From positions 372,001 to 436,000 of the forward strand of contig LXWE01000001.1 in NCBI GenBank assembly GCA_001660395.1: a stretch of 64,000 nt of DNA. Direction: 5' to 3'. How positions within the stretch are numbered: the stretch's first letter is position 1; each line of letters starts with the position of its first letter. Of this stretch, positions 24,849-33,908 are shown in pieces. The position numbers and the translations under genes are program-made. This DNA comes from Alteromonadaceae bacterium XY-R5. GTDB lineage: Bacteria; Pseudomonadota; Gammaproteobacteria; Enterobacterales; Alteromonadaceae. The notes beneath the pieces are model-generated. The model saw only the letters and a list, made by a program, of their open reading frames with translations, made no database searches and was not told where the DNA came from.

Positions 24849-26363
24849 GTGACGGCGGCAGCGGTAAATAACATAGTGATAGTCGGCGGAGGCACCGCAG
24901 GCTGGATGACAGCAGCAAGTCTGGCCCAGCATTTTATTCATCAGCAAGTCCGCATTCAGGTGGTCGATAGCAGCGAAATAGGCACAGTCGGCGTAGGCGA
25001 AGCAACTATCCCTTCCATACGACGTTTTTATCAGCAGCTCGGCATGACAGATGCCGAGGTGATGCAAGCCACAGGGGCCACCGCCAAACTGGCAATCCGT
25101 TTTAACGACTGGTACCAGAGCGGCAGCCACTTCTATCATCCCTTTGGTATTTATGGCCAAACCGTACGCAACACCCACTTTGTGCATTACTGGCGCATGC
25201 TGCAGCAACAGGGCAAAGCTGGCCCTCTGGGCGATTACAGCCTGGCCGTACAAATGGCCGATAAACATAAATTTTCCCCCTCTCCTGCCCAGGCAGGAAA
25301 TGAGCTAGGGGTGTATGACTGGGCCTTGCATCTGGATGCCAACAAATTCGCCAAACTGATGCGGGATATCGCCCTGAAAAACGGCGTGACCCATATCGAC
25401 AGCCGCATCACCCAGGTCGTGCTCGCGCCTGAGACTGGCTTTATCCGCCAGCTGGCCTTAGAAAATGGTCAGCAGGTAGATGGACAATTATTTATTGATT
25501 GCTCCGGCTTTCACGCATTACTGATTGAACAGGCACTGGACGCCGGATTTGAAGACTGGCACCACTGGCTGCCCTGCGATCGCGCCTGGGCGGTGCAAAG
25601 CCAGCGCGTTGTGCCACCTCCGCCTTATACTCAGGCCACGGCGACACAGGCAGGCTGGCAATGGCACATCCCGTTGCAGCATCGTCAGGGTAACGGTCAG
25701 GTCTATGCCTCCGATTATATCAGTGACCAACAGGCACTGGAGGACTTACACACTGCGGTAGATGGCCCGTTACTGCACGAGCCCAGACAGCTGCGTTTTC
25801 GCGCCGGCCGACGCAAACAGGCCTGGGTCAAAAACTGTATTGCTGTAGGCTTAGCCGCTGGCTTTTTAGAGCCGCTGGAGTCCACCAGCATTGCGCTGAT
25901 TGAAACCGCCATCGATAAAATCAAACTACTGTTTCCCAAACAGGACATGCATCCGGCGCTTATTCGCGAGTTTAACGATATGACTGCGCGGGAATATGCC
26001 CGGGTGCGCGACTTTATTATCCTGCATTACAAGCTGAATCAACGCGATGACAGCGATTTTTGGCGTGACTGCCGCGCCATGTCGGTACCCGACAGCCTTA
26101 TGCATAAAATGGAGCTGTTTGAAGCCCGAGGACATTTTGTGAAATACCGCTGGGAAATGTTTCAGCCAGCCAGCTGGCTGTCGGTCTATGCCGGCAACCA
26201 GTTTTTACCCCAAAGCTGGGACCCTATGGTGGATAACTTCGAGCAGGACTATCTGCAAAAAAGCCTGGCAGAAATTCGCCAGAATCTGGCCAGGCATGTG
26301 GATGCCATGCCAAGCCATACCCACTTTTTGGATAATCCAAACGTAACGGCCTTATCTGAATAA
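24849..26363 (+). CDS. Flavin-dependent tryptophan-halogenase-like protein
   Basis: The 504 residues follow the PrnA/RebH family plan. There is an N-terminal FAD-binding GGGTAGWMTA (13-22), the GEATIPSIRRF segment, Lys80 in ATAKLAIRFNDW at the place of the catalytic lysine, the W-x-W-x-I-P motif (WQWHIP, 270-275) that limits monooxygenase activity, and EPLEST (341-346) with the partner glutamate. All halogenase hallmarks are thus kept. Its start is a GTG with AAGGA upstream. It lies directly after the receptor, and such halogenase-like genes recur beside receptors in sugar-use loci of these bacteria, where the substrate is unknown. No flavin reductase gene is adjacent. Confidence 0.85.
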   Translation: MTAAAVNNIVIVGGGTAGWMTAASLAQHFIHQQVRIQVVDSSEIGTVGVGEATIPSIRRFYQQLGMTDAEVMQATGATAKLAIRFNDWYQSGSHFYHPFGIYGQTVRNTHFVHYWRMLQQQGKAGPLGDYSLAVQMADKHKFSPSPAQAGNELGVYDWALHLDANKFAKLMRDIALKNGVTHIDSRITQVVLAPETGFIRQLALENGQQVDGQLFIDCSGFHALLIEQALDAGFEDWHHWLPCDRAWAVQSQRVVPPPPYTQATATQAGWQWHIPLQHRQGNGQVYASDYISDQQALEDLHTAVDGPLLHEPRQLRFRAGRRKQAWVKNCIAVGLAAGFLEPLESTSIALIETAIDKIKLLFPKQDMHPALIREFNDMTAREYARVRDFIILHYKLNQRDDSDFWRDCRAMSVPDSLMHKMELFEARGHFVKYRWEMFQPASWLSVYAGNQFLPQSWDPMVDNFEQDYLQKSLAEIRQNLARHVDAMPSHTHFLDNPNVTALSE

Positions 26364-26371
26364 GGCCGTTA
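26344..26371. terminator. Stem-loop between convergent halogenase and gspB genes
   Basis: A 12-bp perfect stem (TAACGGCCTTAT at 26344-26355 with 26360-26371) with a CTGA loop overlaps the halogenase stop codon. It has no T-run, so termination is likely but not certain. Confidence 0.6.
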
Positions 26372-26407
26372 ATGTCGGTTGAATGTGATGTGAGTGCCCG
26401 CCTGGCG

Positions 26408-27502
26408 TTACCACTCAGATAGCGCACTCATGCTAAAGCGCTGCTGCTGGAATTCGAGAATTACCTGTTGTGGGTCAATCGCCAGTAGCTTCACGCCCGG
26501 GGCAATAATATCGCCTTCCGCATGCTCTACATCATTGACTCTTACCCAACGATTCTTGGGTTCTGAGGCATACATATGCGCCGAAAACGACATAGGCGGT
26601 AACTGGGTCAGCACAAAGGCCGGTAACTGATCTAATCGCTGAACATCACGACGAGTCACAGGCTCAGGCTGACTCACCGGCTTACCTTCTTTTTCCATCT
26701 CAGCCAGCGCCTGATTGAACTTAGCCAGCAAATCGGGTGAAACACTACTGCTATCATTACTGTCACCTGAATACAAAGGCCTGTCTTCTTTACGATCAGT
26801 AAAGGCAACATTGGGCTGACGCTCCTGAGACTGAGGCTGCGCAACTGATGCTGATGCAGGTTCAGGCTGCTGAACACTGGTAGCAGATGCTGGAGACGTT
26901 GATTCTGCGGGTGCGGTCAGCAGCTTATTTGAAGATGCCTGATTTGCGCCAGCCGACACGGTTGAAGTGTCGCCAGCCACTTGTTCTTTGACTATGGCAT
27001 TATCGCCCGCTGCGACGGCGGCCAGCTCTGCTGGCGCCATCAGCCATTTTCCAGCCGATGCGCCCCCCCAGCCCAGCACCAGACCGGCGCTTAAGCACAC
27101 CAAGGCCAGCAACCAGTTTTTGCCATACATCTGCCAGGCAGAAGGCATATCCTGCAGGGTCGATAAAAACAAATTGCGCTGAAAATGTTCTGAGCCAGCC
27201 TGATTCTGAACCTGACTTTGTTTAGCTTTGCCAGCCGCCATTCCACCCGCCATCAAGGACTGGGTGCGGGTCGCTGAAACACTGTGAGTAGAGGGTGTTA
27301 AAACTGGTTCGCCTGAATCAATTTCGACCGTTTGTTCAGGATCGATTTCCACTTCCTGCACGCCCATTTCCGCCAGGCCCTTGACCATTTCAACACTGGT
27401 GACCAGACCTGATTTACGGATGCGTACCGGACCATACTGAGCAGTGATTTTCATGATCACCATGCCCGGCTGTAGCTCCTGAATACTAATACGCTCAGCC
27501 AT
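26408..27502 (-). CDS. gspB: GspB-type type II secretion assembly protein with N-terminal DUF3391-like domain
   Basis: GspB, with GspA, helps place the type II secretin in the outer membrane. The 364 residues have three parts. The N-terminal cytoplasmic domain (1-55: ISIQELQPGMVI, RKSGLV, VQEVEID) resembles the DUF3391 domain of the HD-GYP protein in this window. A single membrane helix lies at about 130-150, followed by a low-complexity Ala/Ser/Pro/Gln linker. The C-terminal GspB domain (from about 295) holds QLPPMSFSAHMYASEP, RWVRVNDVEHAEGD and PGVKLLAIDPQQVILEF. Its start overlaps the end of gspA by 8 bases when the ATG at 27502 is used. The N-terminal domain is an unusual addition. Confidence 0.85.
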   Translation of the reverse strand: MAERISIQELQPGMVIMKITAQYGPVRIRKSGLVTSVEMVKGLAEMGVQEVEIDPEQTVEIDSGEPVLTPSTHSVSATRTQSLMAGGMAAGKAKQSQVQNQAGSEHFQRNLFLSTLQDMPSAWQMYGKNWLLALVCLSAGLVLGWGGASAGKWLMAPAELAAVAAGDNAIVKEQVAGDTSTVSAGANQASSNKLLTAPAESTSPASATSVQQPEPASASVAQPQSQERQPNVAFTDRKEDRPLYSGDSNDSSSVSPDLLAKFNQALAEMEKEGKPVSQPEPVTRRDVQRLDQLPAFVLTQLPPMSFSAHMYASEPKNRWVRVNDVEHAEGDIIAPGVKLLAIDPQQVILEFQQQRFSMSALSEW

Positions 27503-28406
27503 AGATCATCCCTCCGCCAATGCCTGCGGCCAATCCGACCACAAACAACAGTGTGAAAACCAGCGGCCAGTGACTGTCGCGCCGCTGACTCAGCACATCG
27601 TCACCTAAAATCTGACCGGCGGCGGCATAGAATAAATGCCGGTTTACACTCGGCTTTTGCTGAGCATAGGCCAAACTCATCGCGCGATCGCAAAGCAAAT
27701 TGATGACCCGAGGGATCCCGGCAGTAACTTTGTAAATCGCATTCAACGCAGCTGGCTGAAATACTTCACTGGCACCGCCCGCCACCGACAAACGGTGAGC
27801 CACATAGGCTTTCACTTCGGGTTTCGATAAAGGCAGTAAATGATAGCGGGCAGTAATGCGCTGAGATAGCTGACGCAATTCGTTACGCTTAAGCAACTGT
27901 TGCAATTCCGGCTGTCCAATTAGCACGACCTTCAGCAGTTTCTCGCGATTGGTTTCCAGATTTGTCAGCAAGCGCAATTGTTCGAGTACGTCCGGCAGCA
28001 AATGCTGGGCTTCATCGATGATCAGCACGGTATTTAACCCCTGCTGGTGATTTTCCATCAGCTTATCGAGAATTTTGTCGGTCAGATATTTAAGGCTGAG
28101 ATTTTCACTTTCGTAGCCCACCCCAAGTTCATCACAGACAGTCGCAAGTAATTCCAATGCCGATAAGGTCGGATTTAAAATCATCGCCACCTGTGTGGTG
28201 TCTGGCAGTTGCTCCAGCAGTTTACGCGAGACGGTCGTTTTCCCCGTTCCCACTTCACCTGTCAGCATGACAAAGCCGCCACTTTCACGCAGACCAAAGG
28301 TCAGATGCGCCAAGGCCTCTTTGTGCCTAGGGCTCATATATAAATACGCCGGGTTGGGCGCAATCGAAAATGGGTTATCCGATAACCCGAAATAATTCAG
28401 ATACAT
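27495..28406 (-). CDS. gspA: GspA/ExeA-type AAA ATPase
   Basis: ExeA-type ATPases use ATP and cell-wall binding to help assemble the type II secretin. The N-terminus [19 protein letters not shown] and [15 protein letters not shown] are family signatures. Walker A is GEVGTGKTT (50-58) and Walker B is VLIIDEAQ (Asp131, Glu132). The 303-residue protein ends just after a hydrophobic helix ([20 protein letters not shown]), so it lacks the periplasmic peptidoglycan-binding domain of full-length ExeA. I chose the ATG at 28406, with GGAAG just upstream; a TTG at 28418 would add four residues. It is translationally coupled to gspB. No other gsp genes are nearby. Confidence 0.88.
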   Translation of the reverse strand: MYLNYFGLSDNPFSIAPNPAYLYMSPRHKEALAHLTFGLRESGGFVMLTGEVGTGKTTVSRKLLEQLPDTTQVAMILNPTLSALELLATVCDELGVGYESENLSLKYLTDKILDKLMENHQQGLNTVLIIDEAQHLLPDVLEQLRLLTNLETNREKLLKVVLIGQPELQQLLKRNELRQLSQRITARYHLLPLSKPEVKAYVAHRLSVAGGASEVFQPAALNAIYKVTAGIPRVINLLCDRAMSLAYAQQKPSVNRHLFYAAAGQILGDDVLSQRRDSHWPLVFTLLFVVGLAAGIGGGMIYG

Positions 28407-28561
28407 ATCTTCCAGCAAATCATCTCAGTCAAAGCCGCCTACATGCTATCAGGGGGCTGGCAAGCTATCCACTACTATCCTGTGACACAAAATATCCCCC
28501 AGGTGTGGGGCTAGCGCATTTGGTCTGGCATAATGACCACAGAAACGCGAAAAAGGTCAGT

Positions 28562-29803
28562 ATGCAGATATATTTAGTGGGCGGTGCCGTGCGCGATCAG
28601 ATGCTCGGCAGACCGGTAAAAGACAAAGATTATGTCGTTGTAGGTGCAACTCCGGCGCAAATGCTGGCACTTGGCTATGAGCAGGTAGGTAAAGACTTTC
28701 CGGTATTTTTGCACCCGAAATCCAAGCAGGAATATGCCCTGGCCCGTACCGAGCGAAAATCCGGCAAAGGCTATACCGGCTTTATCTGTGACACATCAGC
28801 CTCTGTTACCTTAGAAGACGATCTACGCCGTCGGGATCTGACCGTCAATGCCATGGCCCAGAGTGAACATGGCGACCTCATTGACCCTTATGGCGGTCAG
28901 CAGGACCTGGATGCACGTGTGCTACGTCATGTATCAGATGCTTTTATCGAAGACCCATTGCGGGTATTGCGGGTTGCCCGGTTTGCTGCCCGCTATCATC
29001 AATTGGGCTTTACGATTGCAAATGAAACCATGGCATTGATGACGCAAATTAGTCAAAGCGAAGAGCTGAGCCATTTAAGTGCCGAGCGAGTCTGGCAGGA
29101 AACTCAGCGCAGTTTGCAGGATCCCGCGCCCCGAGTGTATTTTGAAGTACTGCGTGCCTGTGCAGGCTTAACCCACTGGTTCCCGGAAATTGACGCTTTG
29201 TGGGGAGTACCCAACCCGCCCAAACACCATCCGGAAATTGATACCGGCCTGCATACCATGATGGTGCTGGAACAGGCGTGTTTGCTCAGCGATTCAGTTG
29301 CCGTGCGTTTTGCCGCGTTGGTGCATGATCTAGGCAAAGCTCTGACACCACCGGAAAAATGGCCTTCTCATCATGGTCACGGTCAACTCGGTTTAGCGGC
29401 GATAAACGCCTTATGCGACCGCCTGAAAGCGCCGAATGATTGTCGTGAGCTGGCGTTACTCGTCAGCGAATTTCATGGCCATATTCATACTGCGCCCGAA
29501 CTGAAACCGTCTACGTTACTTAAGGTGTTTAATCGCTGTGACGTATGGCGCAAGCCTGAGCGTTTTGAACAACTGCTGTTAGCCTGCGAGGCAGACGCCC
29601 GCGGCCGCACTGGCTTTGAATTATTGCCTTACCCACAGGCAGACTACGTTCGCACCATGTTAACTGCGGCCCTGAGCGTGGATATTAAAGCTATTGTTGC
29701 CAGCGGTATCAAAGGCCCTGAAATTAAAGCAGAACTTGAGGCTCAGCGTCAGCAAGCGATTGCCGATGCGAAACAAACCTGGACAGCTCAAGCGCAATTA
29801 TAA
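28562..29803 (+). CDS. cca: CCA tRNA nucleotidyltransferase
   Basis: Cca adds or repairs the 3' CCA end of tRNAs. From the ATG at 28562, preceded by AAGG, the protein is 413 residues, like the E. coli enzyme. It starts [18 protein letters not shown] (GGAVRD, 7-12) and has the metal pair in KDKDYVVVG, the [10 protein letters not shown] motif and the [15 protein letters not shown] segment. A C-terminal HD domain with [11 protein letters not shown] is typical of the gammaproteobacterial form with phosphatase/phosphodiesterase activity. An upstream in-frame ATG would overlap gspA and add 64 unrelated residues. Confidence 0.98.
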   Translation: MQIYLVGGAVRDQMLGRPVKDKDYVVVGATPAQMLALGYEQVGKDFPVFLHPKSKQEYALARTERKSGKGYTGFICDTSASVTLEDDLRRRDLTVNAMAQSEHGDLIDPYGGQQDLDARVLRHVSDAFIEDPLRVLRVARFAARYHQLGFTIANETMALMTQISQSEELSHLSAERVWQETQRSLQDPAPRVYFEVLRACAGLTHWFPEIDALWGVPNPPKHHPEIDTGLHTMMVLEQACLLSDSVAVRFAALVHDLGKALTPPEKWPSHHGHGQLGLAAINALCDRLKAPNDCRELALLVSEFHGHIHTAPELKPSTLLKVFNRCDVWRKPERFEQLLLACEADARGRTGFELLPYPQADYVRTMLTAALSVDIKAIVASGIKGPEIKAELEAQRQQAIADAKQTWTAQAQL

Positions 29804-29915
29804 GCTGAAGGTCTTAACATCTGGGCTTTCCGTGATACACTTTTACCTAAGCCAGCACGATATGCTGCTGGCAACTTCATAATCGATAAAAGTAATCTAG
29901 CCAGGGACAGGATGG

Positions 29916-30884
29916 ATGAAACGCTACATTCTTTTTTTGCTGTTAAGCCTATGCCTGACAGCCTGCCAAAGCACCAGTCGCACAAGTTTACCCAGTTGGG
30001 TCACCTCACCGCCATCCGACGAGCAGCACCTGTATGCGTCAGGCCAGGGGGTAACGCAGTATGAGGCCGAACAAAACGCTTTAACCAACCTTGCCAGTCA
30101 GATCCAGGTGCAGGTCAATGAGCAAATCAACAGCCGAGTCATTGTAGATGATCAGTTTCAACGCCAGTATTTTGATCAAAGTAGTCAGTTGGAAGTATCG
30201 GCCGTGTCTTTAGCTCAGGCGAAAACCGTGCAGCAGGCTCAGTCTGGTCCCCAATGGTTTGTACTTAAGGCTCTGTCAAAACAAGACCTGCTCCGCCAGC
30301 AAAGGCAACAACTCAGTAGCGCTTTGGTAAAATTACAACGCGCAATGGCCCTGCGCGATGCACCGTCATTTTCTCGCTGGTGGCGCTTACAGCGCTTAAA
30401 CATGGTTGCCCGAGGTGCAGAAGGCAATTTACTGGTAATTGATAGCATGCAAGGAAGCCAAGACCCCATCGCCCAGCAGGGTAAGGCACTATTAAATACC
30501 TATCAGCAACAAAAACAACTTAGTGCCAATGCTGCCAGTATTCGAATAGATGATCACACCGGAATTACCGGATTAACCGCCATGATGAGTACAGCTGTCA
30601 ACAAACAGGGACTGGCACTAAGTCAGCGTGGCCAAAGCGCCAGTATTTTAATGCGTCTGGATGATCAGCAAAGCCAGATCGACCGTGAATACTACCTCAC
30701 TCGCACCCTGCATATCGAACTGAGATATGGCGAACAGGTGTTGGCCCAAACCAGCATCAGCGAACGTGCCGTTGGCCTTGGAAAAGTTACCCAGGCCGGC
30801 CAGGTCGCGAATCAGAAAATCTATAAACAGTTACAAAACAGTCCGTTACTCCAACAGCTCTTTGAACCGACATTAGAGCAATAA
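29916..30884 (+). CDS. LPP20-family lipoprotein
   Basis: The 322-residue protein begins with a lipoprotein signal (KRYILFLLLSLCLTAC; lipobox LTAC, Cys17) and so is probably anchored to the outer membrane. Residues about 25-110 match the LPP20 pattern: PSWVTSPPSDEQHLYASGQGVT, then a helix rich in Ala/Gln (ALTNLASQIQVQV). The C-terminal half is unassigned. It lies 20-26 bases before a second lipoprotein gene, so the two probably form an operon. LPP20 proteins are often paired with other lipoproteins in loci of unclear function in this order. Confidence 0.72.
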   Translation: MKRYILFLLLSLCLTACQSTSRTSLPSWVTSPPSDEQHLYASGQGVTQYEAEQNALTNLASQIQVQVNEQINSRVIVDDQFQRQYFDQSSQLEVSAVSLAQAKTVQQAQSGPQWFVLKALSKQDLLRQQRQQLSSALVKLQRAMALRDAPSFSRWWRLQRLNMVARGAEGNLLVIDSMQGSQDPIAQQGKALLNTYQQQKQLSANAASIRIDDHTGITGLTAMMSTAVNKQGLALSQRGQSASILMRLDDQQSQIDREYYLTRTLHIELRYGEQVLAQTSISERAVGLGKVTQAGQVANQKIYKQLQNSPLLQQLFEPTLEQ

Positions 30885-30910
30885 ACGACACAGTTATTCA
30901 GGAAATGACC

Positions 30911-31900
30911 ATGCGCCAAACCCTATGTCTGCTGATTATGGCAACCCTTATTTTAGGTGGATGTAAATCGCTAACCCGACAAACTTTGCCGCCAGAACGG
31001 CCGCTCCCCGAAGACAATCAAAAACCCGACGATAGCCTGTTAACGGGTATGCGCATTCGGGCAATGCTACAACTGAACAAAACCACCACAGACGATTTAA
31101 AGCTCTCTGATACCTTACAAAGCCAATATAACAGCGCCCTCACCGCAAATAATATCGCACTGGATACCCTCAGCGTGGAACAGCAACGGGCGCTGGAAAA
31201 TGAAATACTGCGCAGCAATTTACGCCGTGGTAACGAATATCTGGGCAAGCAACCCATCGACTTTTATTTAAAAGCCACCCTTACCCAATCTGGCTTCAAA
31301 GAAACTTACGATGCGCCGGTCTGGTGCCCCTTCTGCGACGAAAAACGCCCGGGCACTTGCGAATATGAAATGGATGCTGAGCTTATCCTCGAAGCCTATG
31401 AATTGCCGTCGGTACAACGTTTAAAGCATTGGCGCATCAGCCAGCACAAAACGGCATCTTACGATGCCAATAAACGCTGCGGGAGTCCGGCGGATGGTAC
31501 CGATACCAAAGCCTTATATAACAAATTGCGAGACGATACCTTAGAGGTAATGAGTCAGTGTGCGACCCCGTCACTGCTTGCCTATATTTCACCGGAAGCG
31601 TATGTACTGTCGTATTACAGCGATGGAATAAAACATTATTTTGAAATCAGCGCAGGTACAGGAGCCGGATTTCACAGTGGGGATAGCGTGAGCATCCTCA
31701 GGCCATCCTCAAAAGCAGGAGAAGGCGCGACCGTAATTGGTGAAGCCAGTCTTTCTTCTTTGGTAGAAAGCAAACGCGCTTTTATCGAGGTCAGCGATTC
31801 TGCTTTAGCAACTCAAATTAAACGTTACGACAAGATAAAATTGAAACGTCGCAATTACAGCCTGAAATTAGGCTGTGTAGGTCAGGTTGAAGAGATTTAA
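30911..31900 (+). CDS. Lipoprotein of unknown function
   Basis: I do not recognise this family. From the ATG at 30911 (AGGA seven bases upstream; another ATG lies 6 bases earlier) it is about 329 residues, with a lipobox LGGC in TLILGGCKSLT. The middle holds a cysteine group WCPFCDEKRPGTCEYEMDAEL that could form disulfides or bind metal in the periplasm. The C-terminal third (YISPEAYVLSYYSDGIKHYFEIS, then GFHSGDSVSILRP) has the beta-rich look of a small barrel. It follows the LPP20 gene closely. The two may work together in the envelope; this is inference from position. Confidence 0.65.
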   Translation: MRQTLCLLIMATLILGGCKSLTRQTLPPERPLPEDNQKPDDSLLTGMRIRAMLQLNKTTTDDLKLSDTLQSQYNSALTANNIALDTLSVEQQRALENEILRSNLRRGNEYLGKQPIDFYLKATLTQSGFKETYDAPVWCPFCDEKRPGTCEYEMDAELILEAYELPSVQRLKHWRISQHKTASYDANKRCGSPADGTDTKALYNKLRDDTLEVMSQCATPSLLAYISPEAYVLSYYSDGIKHYFEISAGTGAGFHSGDSVSILRPSSKAGEGATVIGEASLSSLVESKRAFIEVSDSALATQIKRYDKIKLKRRNYSLKLGCVGQVEEI

Positions 31901-31906
31901 TCGGCA

Positions 31907-31937
31907 TTGTTGGGAAGGTGCAATGCCTTCCCAACAA
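31907..31937. terminator. Strong hairpin after the lipoprotein pair
   Basis: A 12-bp perfect stem (TTGTTGGGAAGG at 31907-31918 with 31926-31937) with a 7-base loop follows the stop codon. There is no T-run, so it may protect or end the transcript by another route. Confidence 0.5.
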
Positions 31938-32119
31938 CACCAGATGCATAGCTCCGGCAATTATTAACTGACCATACCGTACTGATTCGTACCGGTTAAA
32001 AATAATCCGTTCATATGCATCCATGCAAAAAATGTTTGTGTCTAACGCAGATTTATGAGCCTGCAACACCACGTTTGTACCATCTCCGACAAAACCTTAA
32101 CACATTAAAATATAAAGAG

Positions 32120-32680
32120 TTAATCGATAGTCTTGCCAAGCATCCGCTTAACCGTCCCATTTTTAAGGATATGGTGCTGTTTCATGGCACCAGCGATATG
32201 CAACACGATGGCCAGTACCATCACATATGCACCTATCTCGTGTAATTCATGACCAATGCCTGACAGCATTTCGTTTACTGCCAGAGTCTGACCCGGGTTC
32301 ATCGGATCAGGATTTCTGGCCCACACTTCAAGTCCAAAGAAAAACAGCCCTTTGCCACCAAATCCAGACATGATAATTCCTGACAGCGGCATCAATGCAG
32401 AGCCTATAATCAATAACCAGTGAATACCTTTAGACACCAGTTTTACTGCAGGAGCCTCATTACTCAGGGCCGTTGGCCAGCCGTTTATCATCCGCCAGAC
32501 AATACGCCAAAGCGCAAAGAGTAAAATCAGCACCCCAAAGGATTTATGCCAGGGCATTAAAAAGCGTGCTTCGGCAATGTCCATGTAAAAGCCCATCGCC
32601 AGCATTAAAATAATGCCAATGGCCACTAGCCAATGCAGTAAAATGCTCTGAAGAGTGAGTTTAGTGTGGCTGTCTCTCAT
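32120..32680 (-). CDS. Cytochrome b561
   Basis: This is a small di-haem inner-membrane cytochrome of 186 residues and four predicted helices. Histidines are placed as in bacterial b561 proteins: LLHWLVAIGIILMLAMGF (helix 1), MPWHKSFGVLILLFALW (helix 2), KGIHWLLIIGSALMPLSGI (helix 3) and HEIGAYVMVLAIVLHIAGAMKQH (helix 4). It should pass electrons at the quinone level; the E. coli relative oxidises superoxide to reduce quinone. It is transcribed alone, divergent from the cobalamin cluster. Confidence 0.88.
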   Translation of the reverse strand: MRDSHTKLTLQSILLHWLVAIGIILMLAMGFYMDIAEARFLMPWHKSFGVLILLFALWRIVWRMINGWPTALSNEAPAVKLVSKGIHWLLIIGSALMPLSGIIMSGFGGKGLFFFGLEVWARNPDPMNPGQTLAVNEMLSGIGHELHEIGAYVMVLAIVLHIAGAMKQHHILKNGTVKRMLGKTID

Positions 32681-32891
32681 GCTGACTTCCTTTTATGCGC
32701 CAATCGGTTCAAACAGGGAATATCCAATACCCCTACAATCATTAAGTAAATACCTGCGTTACGCAAGCCTGTAGCAAACTAACTGGCTGTAAAAGTTGGC
32801 AAAACACTTAATAGCTTTTACCATCTGCAGTTTACGGCTAACCGTCAGGGCCTATACCTGGCCGACCACCAAATTCAATAAGCTGCGACTC

Positions 32892-33908
32892 ATGTTATAT
32901 GGACACGGCGACGATTTGCACGCCTACGCCTCAGGCCAGATCAACGCAAACTTCAGCACCAATATTTGGCCATTTGGGCCTGCACCCGCCTTAGTAACAA
33001 CGCTAAAACACGCATTGGACAAGGTACAACACTACCCCGAGCCAGCTGGTCGACCCTTTATCAATGCATTGATGCAACATTACGCTTTGCCTGAGGAATA
33101 TTTTCTCGCCACAAACGGGACTGCGGAAGCCATCTATCTGATTGCACAGGCATATCGACAAACATCGGCCACCATTTTTACGCCCACCTTTGCAGAGTAC
33201 GAAGATGCCTGCCAGTTACACCAGATACAAACTGAATTTATGCCCTGGCAATCGCTTGAACAGCAGCCAGAGATTCGCACTCAGCTGGCGTTTATTTGCC
33301 ATCCCAATAATCCAACCGGCCAGACGCTGGCGCTTTCGACATTAGCTGACGTGATTACCAGCCATCCAGAGGTCATCTTTATTGTAGATGAAGCCTATGC
33401 AGGCTTTACCCGCCAACCAGCGAGTATGATGGCGTGGTTGGCGAAATTACCTAATCTGGTGATATTGCGTTCCCTGACCAAACTGTTCGCCCTATCCGGC
33501 TTGCGTCTGGGGTATCTGGCAGCTCAGCCTGCTCTGGTTGAAAAGGTGTCAGCCTTTAAACCACCCTGGTCGGTGAACAGTTTGGCGGTCATTGCTGGCG
33601 AAGCCATTTATCAGAACTACTGTGACTATCTGCCAGATGTTCGCAGCTTGTTAGATGAAACCGACTGGTTTTCTCAACAACTGGCTCAAATAGACTTGCT
33701 TGAGGTGACGCCAAGCGATACCCATTACCTGTTGTTAAACAGTCTTGGTCCAAGTGCTGCCGAGTTAAAGCAAGCGCTTGCCGTGCAAGGATTTCTGATC
33801 CGCGATGCCAGCAACTTTCGAGGTTTAACACCCCAGCATTTTCGCCTTGCCACATTAGATCGCCAGGCAAACCTAAGATTACTTGAGGCTATACAACAAT
33901 GGCGATAA
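32892..33908 (+). CDS. Threonine-phosphate decarboxylase-like PLP enzyme (CobD/CobC family)
   Basis: This fold-type I aminotransferase-like protein is 338 residues from the ATG at 32892; a longer frame opens upstream but adds a segment without similarity. It has HPNNPTG (137-143), Asp166 in VDEAYAG and the PLP lysine Lys197 in SLTKLFALSGLRLGYL. Family members convert L-threonine phosphate to aminopropanol phosphate for the cobalamin nucleotide loop; histidinol-phosphate aminotransferases look similar. The overlap with cbiB downstream strongly favours the cobalamin role. Confidence 0.82.
   Translation: MLYGHGDDLHAYASGQINANFSTNIWPFGPAPALVTTLKHALDKVQHYPEPAGRPFINALMQHYALPEEYFLATNGTAEAIYLIAQAYRQTSATIFTPTFAEYEDACQLHQIQTEFMPWQSLEQQPEIRTQLAFICHPNNPTGQTLALSTLADVITSHPEVIFIVDEAYAGFTRQPASMMAWLAKLPNLVILRSLTKLFALSGLRLGYLAAQPALVEKVSAFKPPWSVNSLAVIAGEAIYQNYCDYLPDVRSLLDETDWFSQQLAQIDLLEVTPSDTHYLLLNSLGPSAAELKQALAVQGFLIRDASNFRGLTPQHFRLATLDRQANLRLLEAIQQWR

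Noticed and set aside
32015-32245. Small Cys-rich frame before cytochrome b561
   Set aside because: It overlaps the cytochrome gene in antisense and lacks a ribosome site.
32681-32891. Possible cobalamin riboswitch upstream of the decarboxylase-cbiB cluster
   Set aside because: A GGGAA block and a few GCC segments recall the aptamer, but the ordered B12-box and core blocks are not present, so I do not call it.
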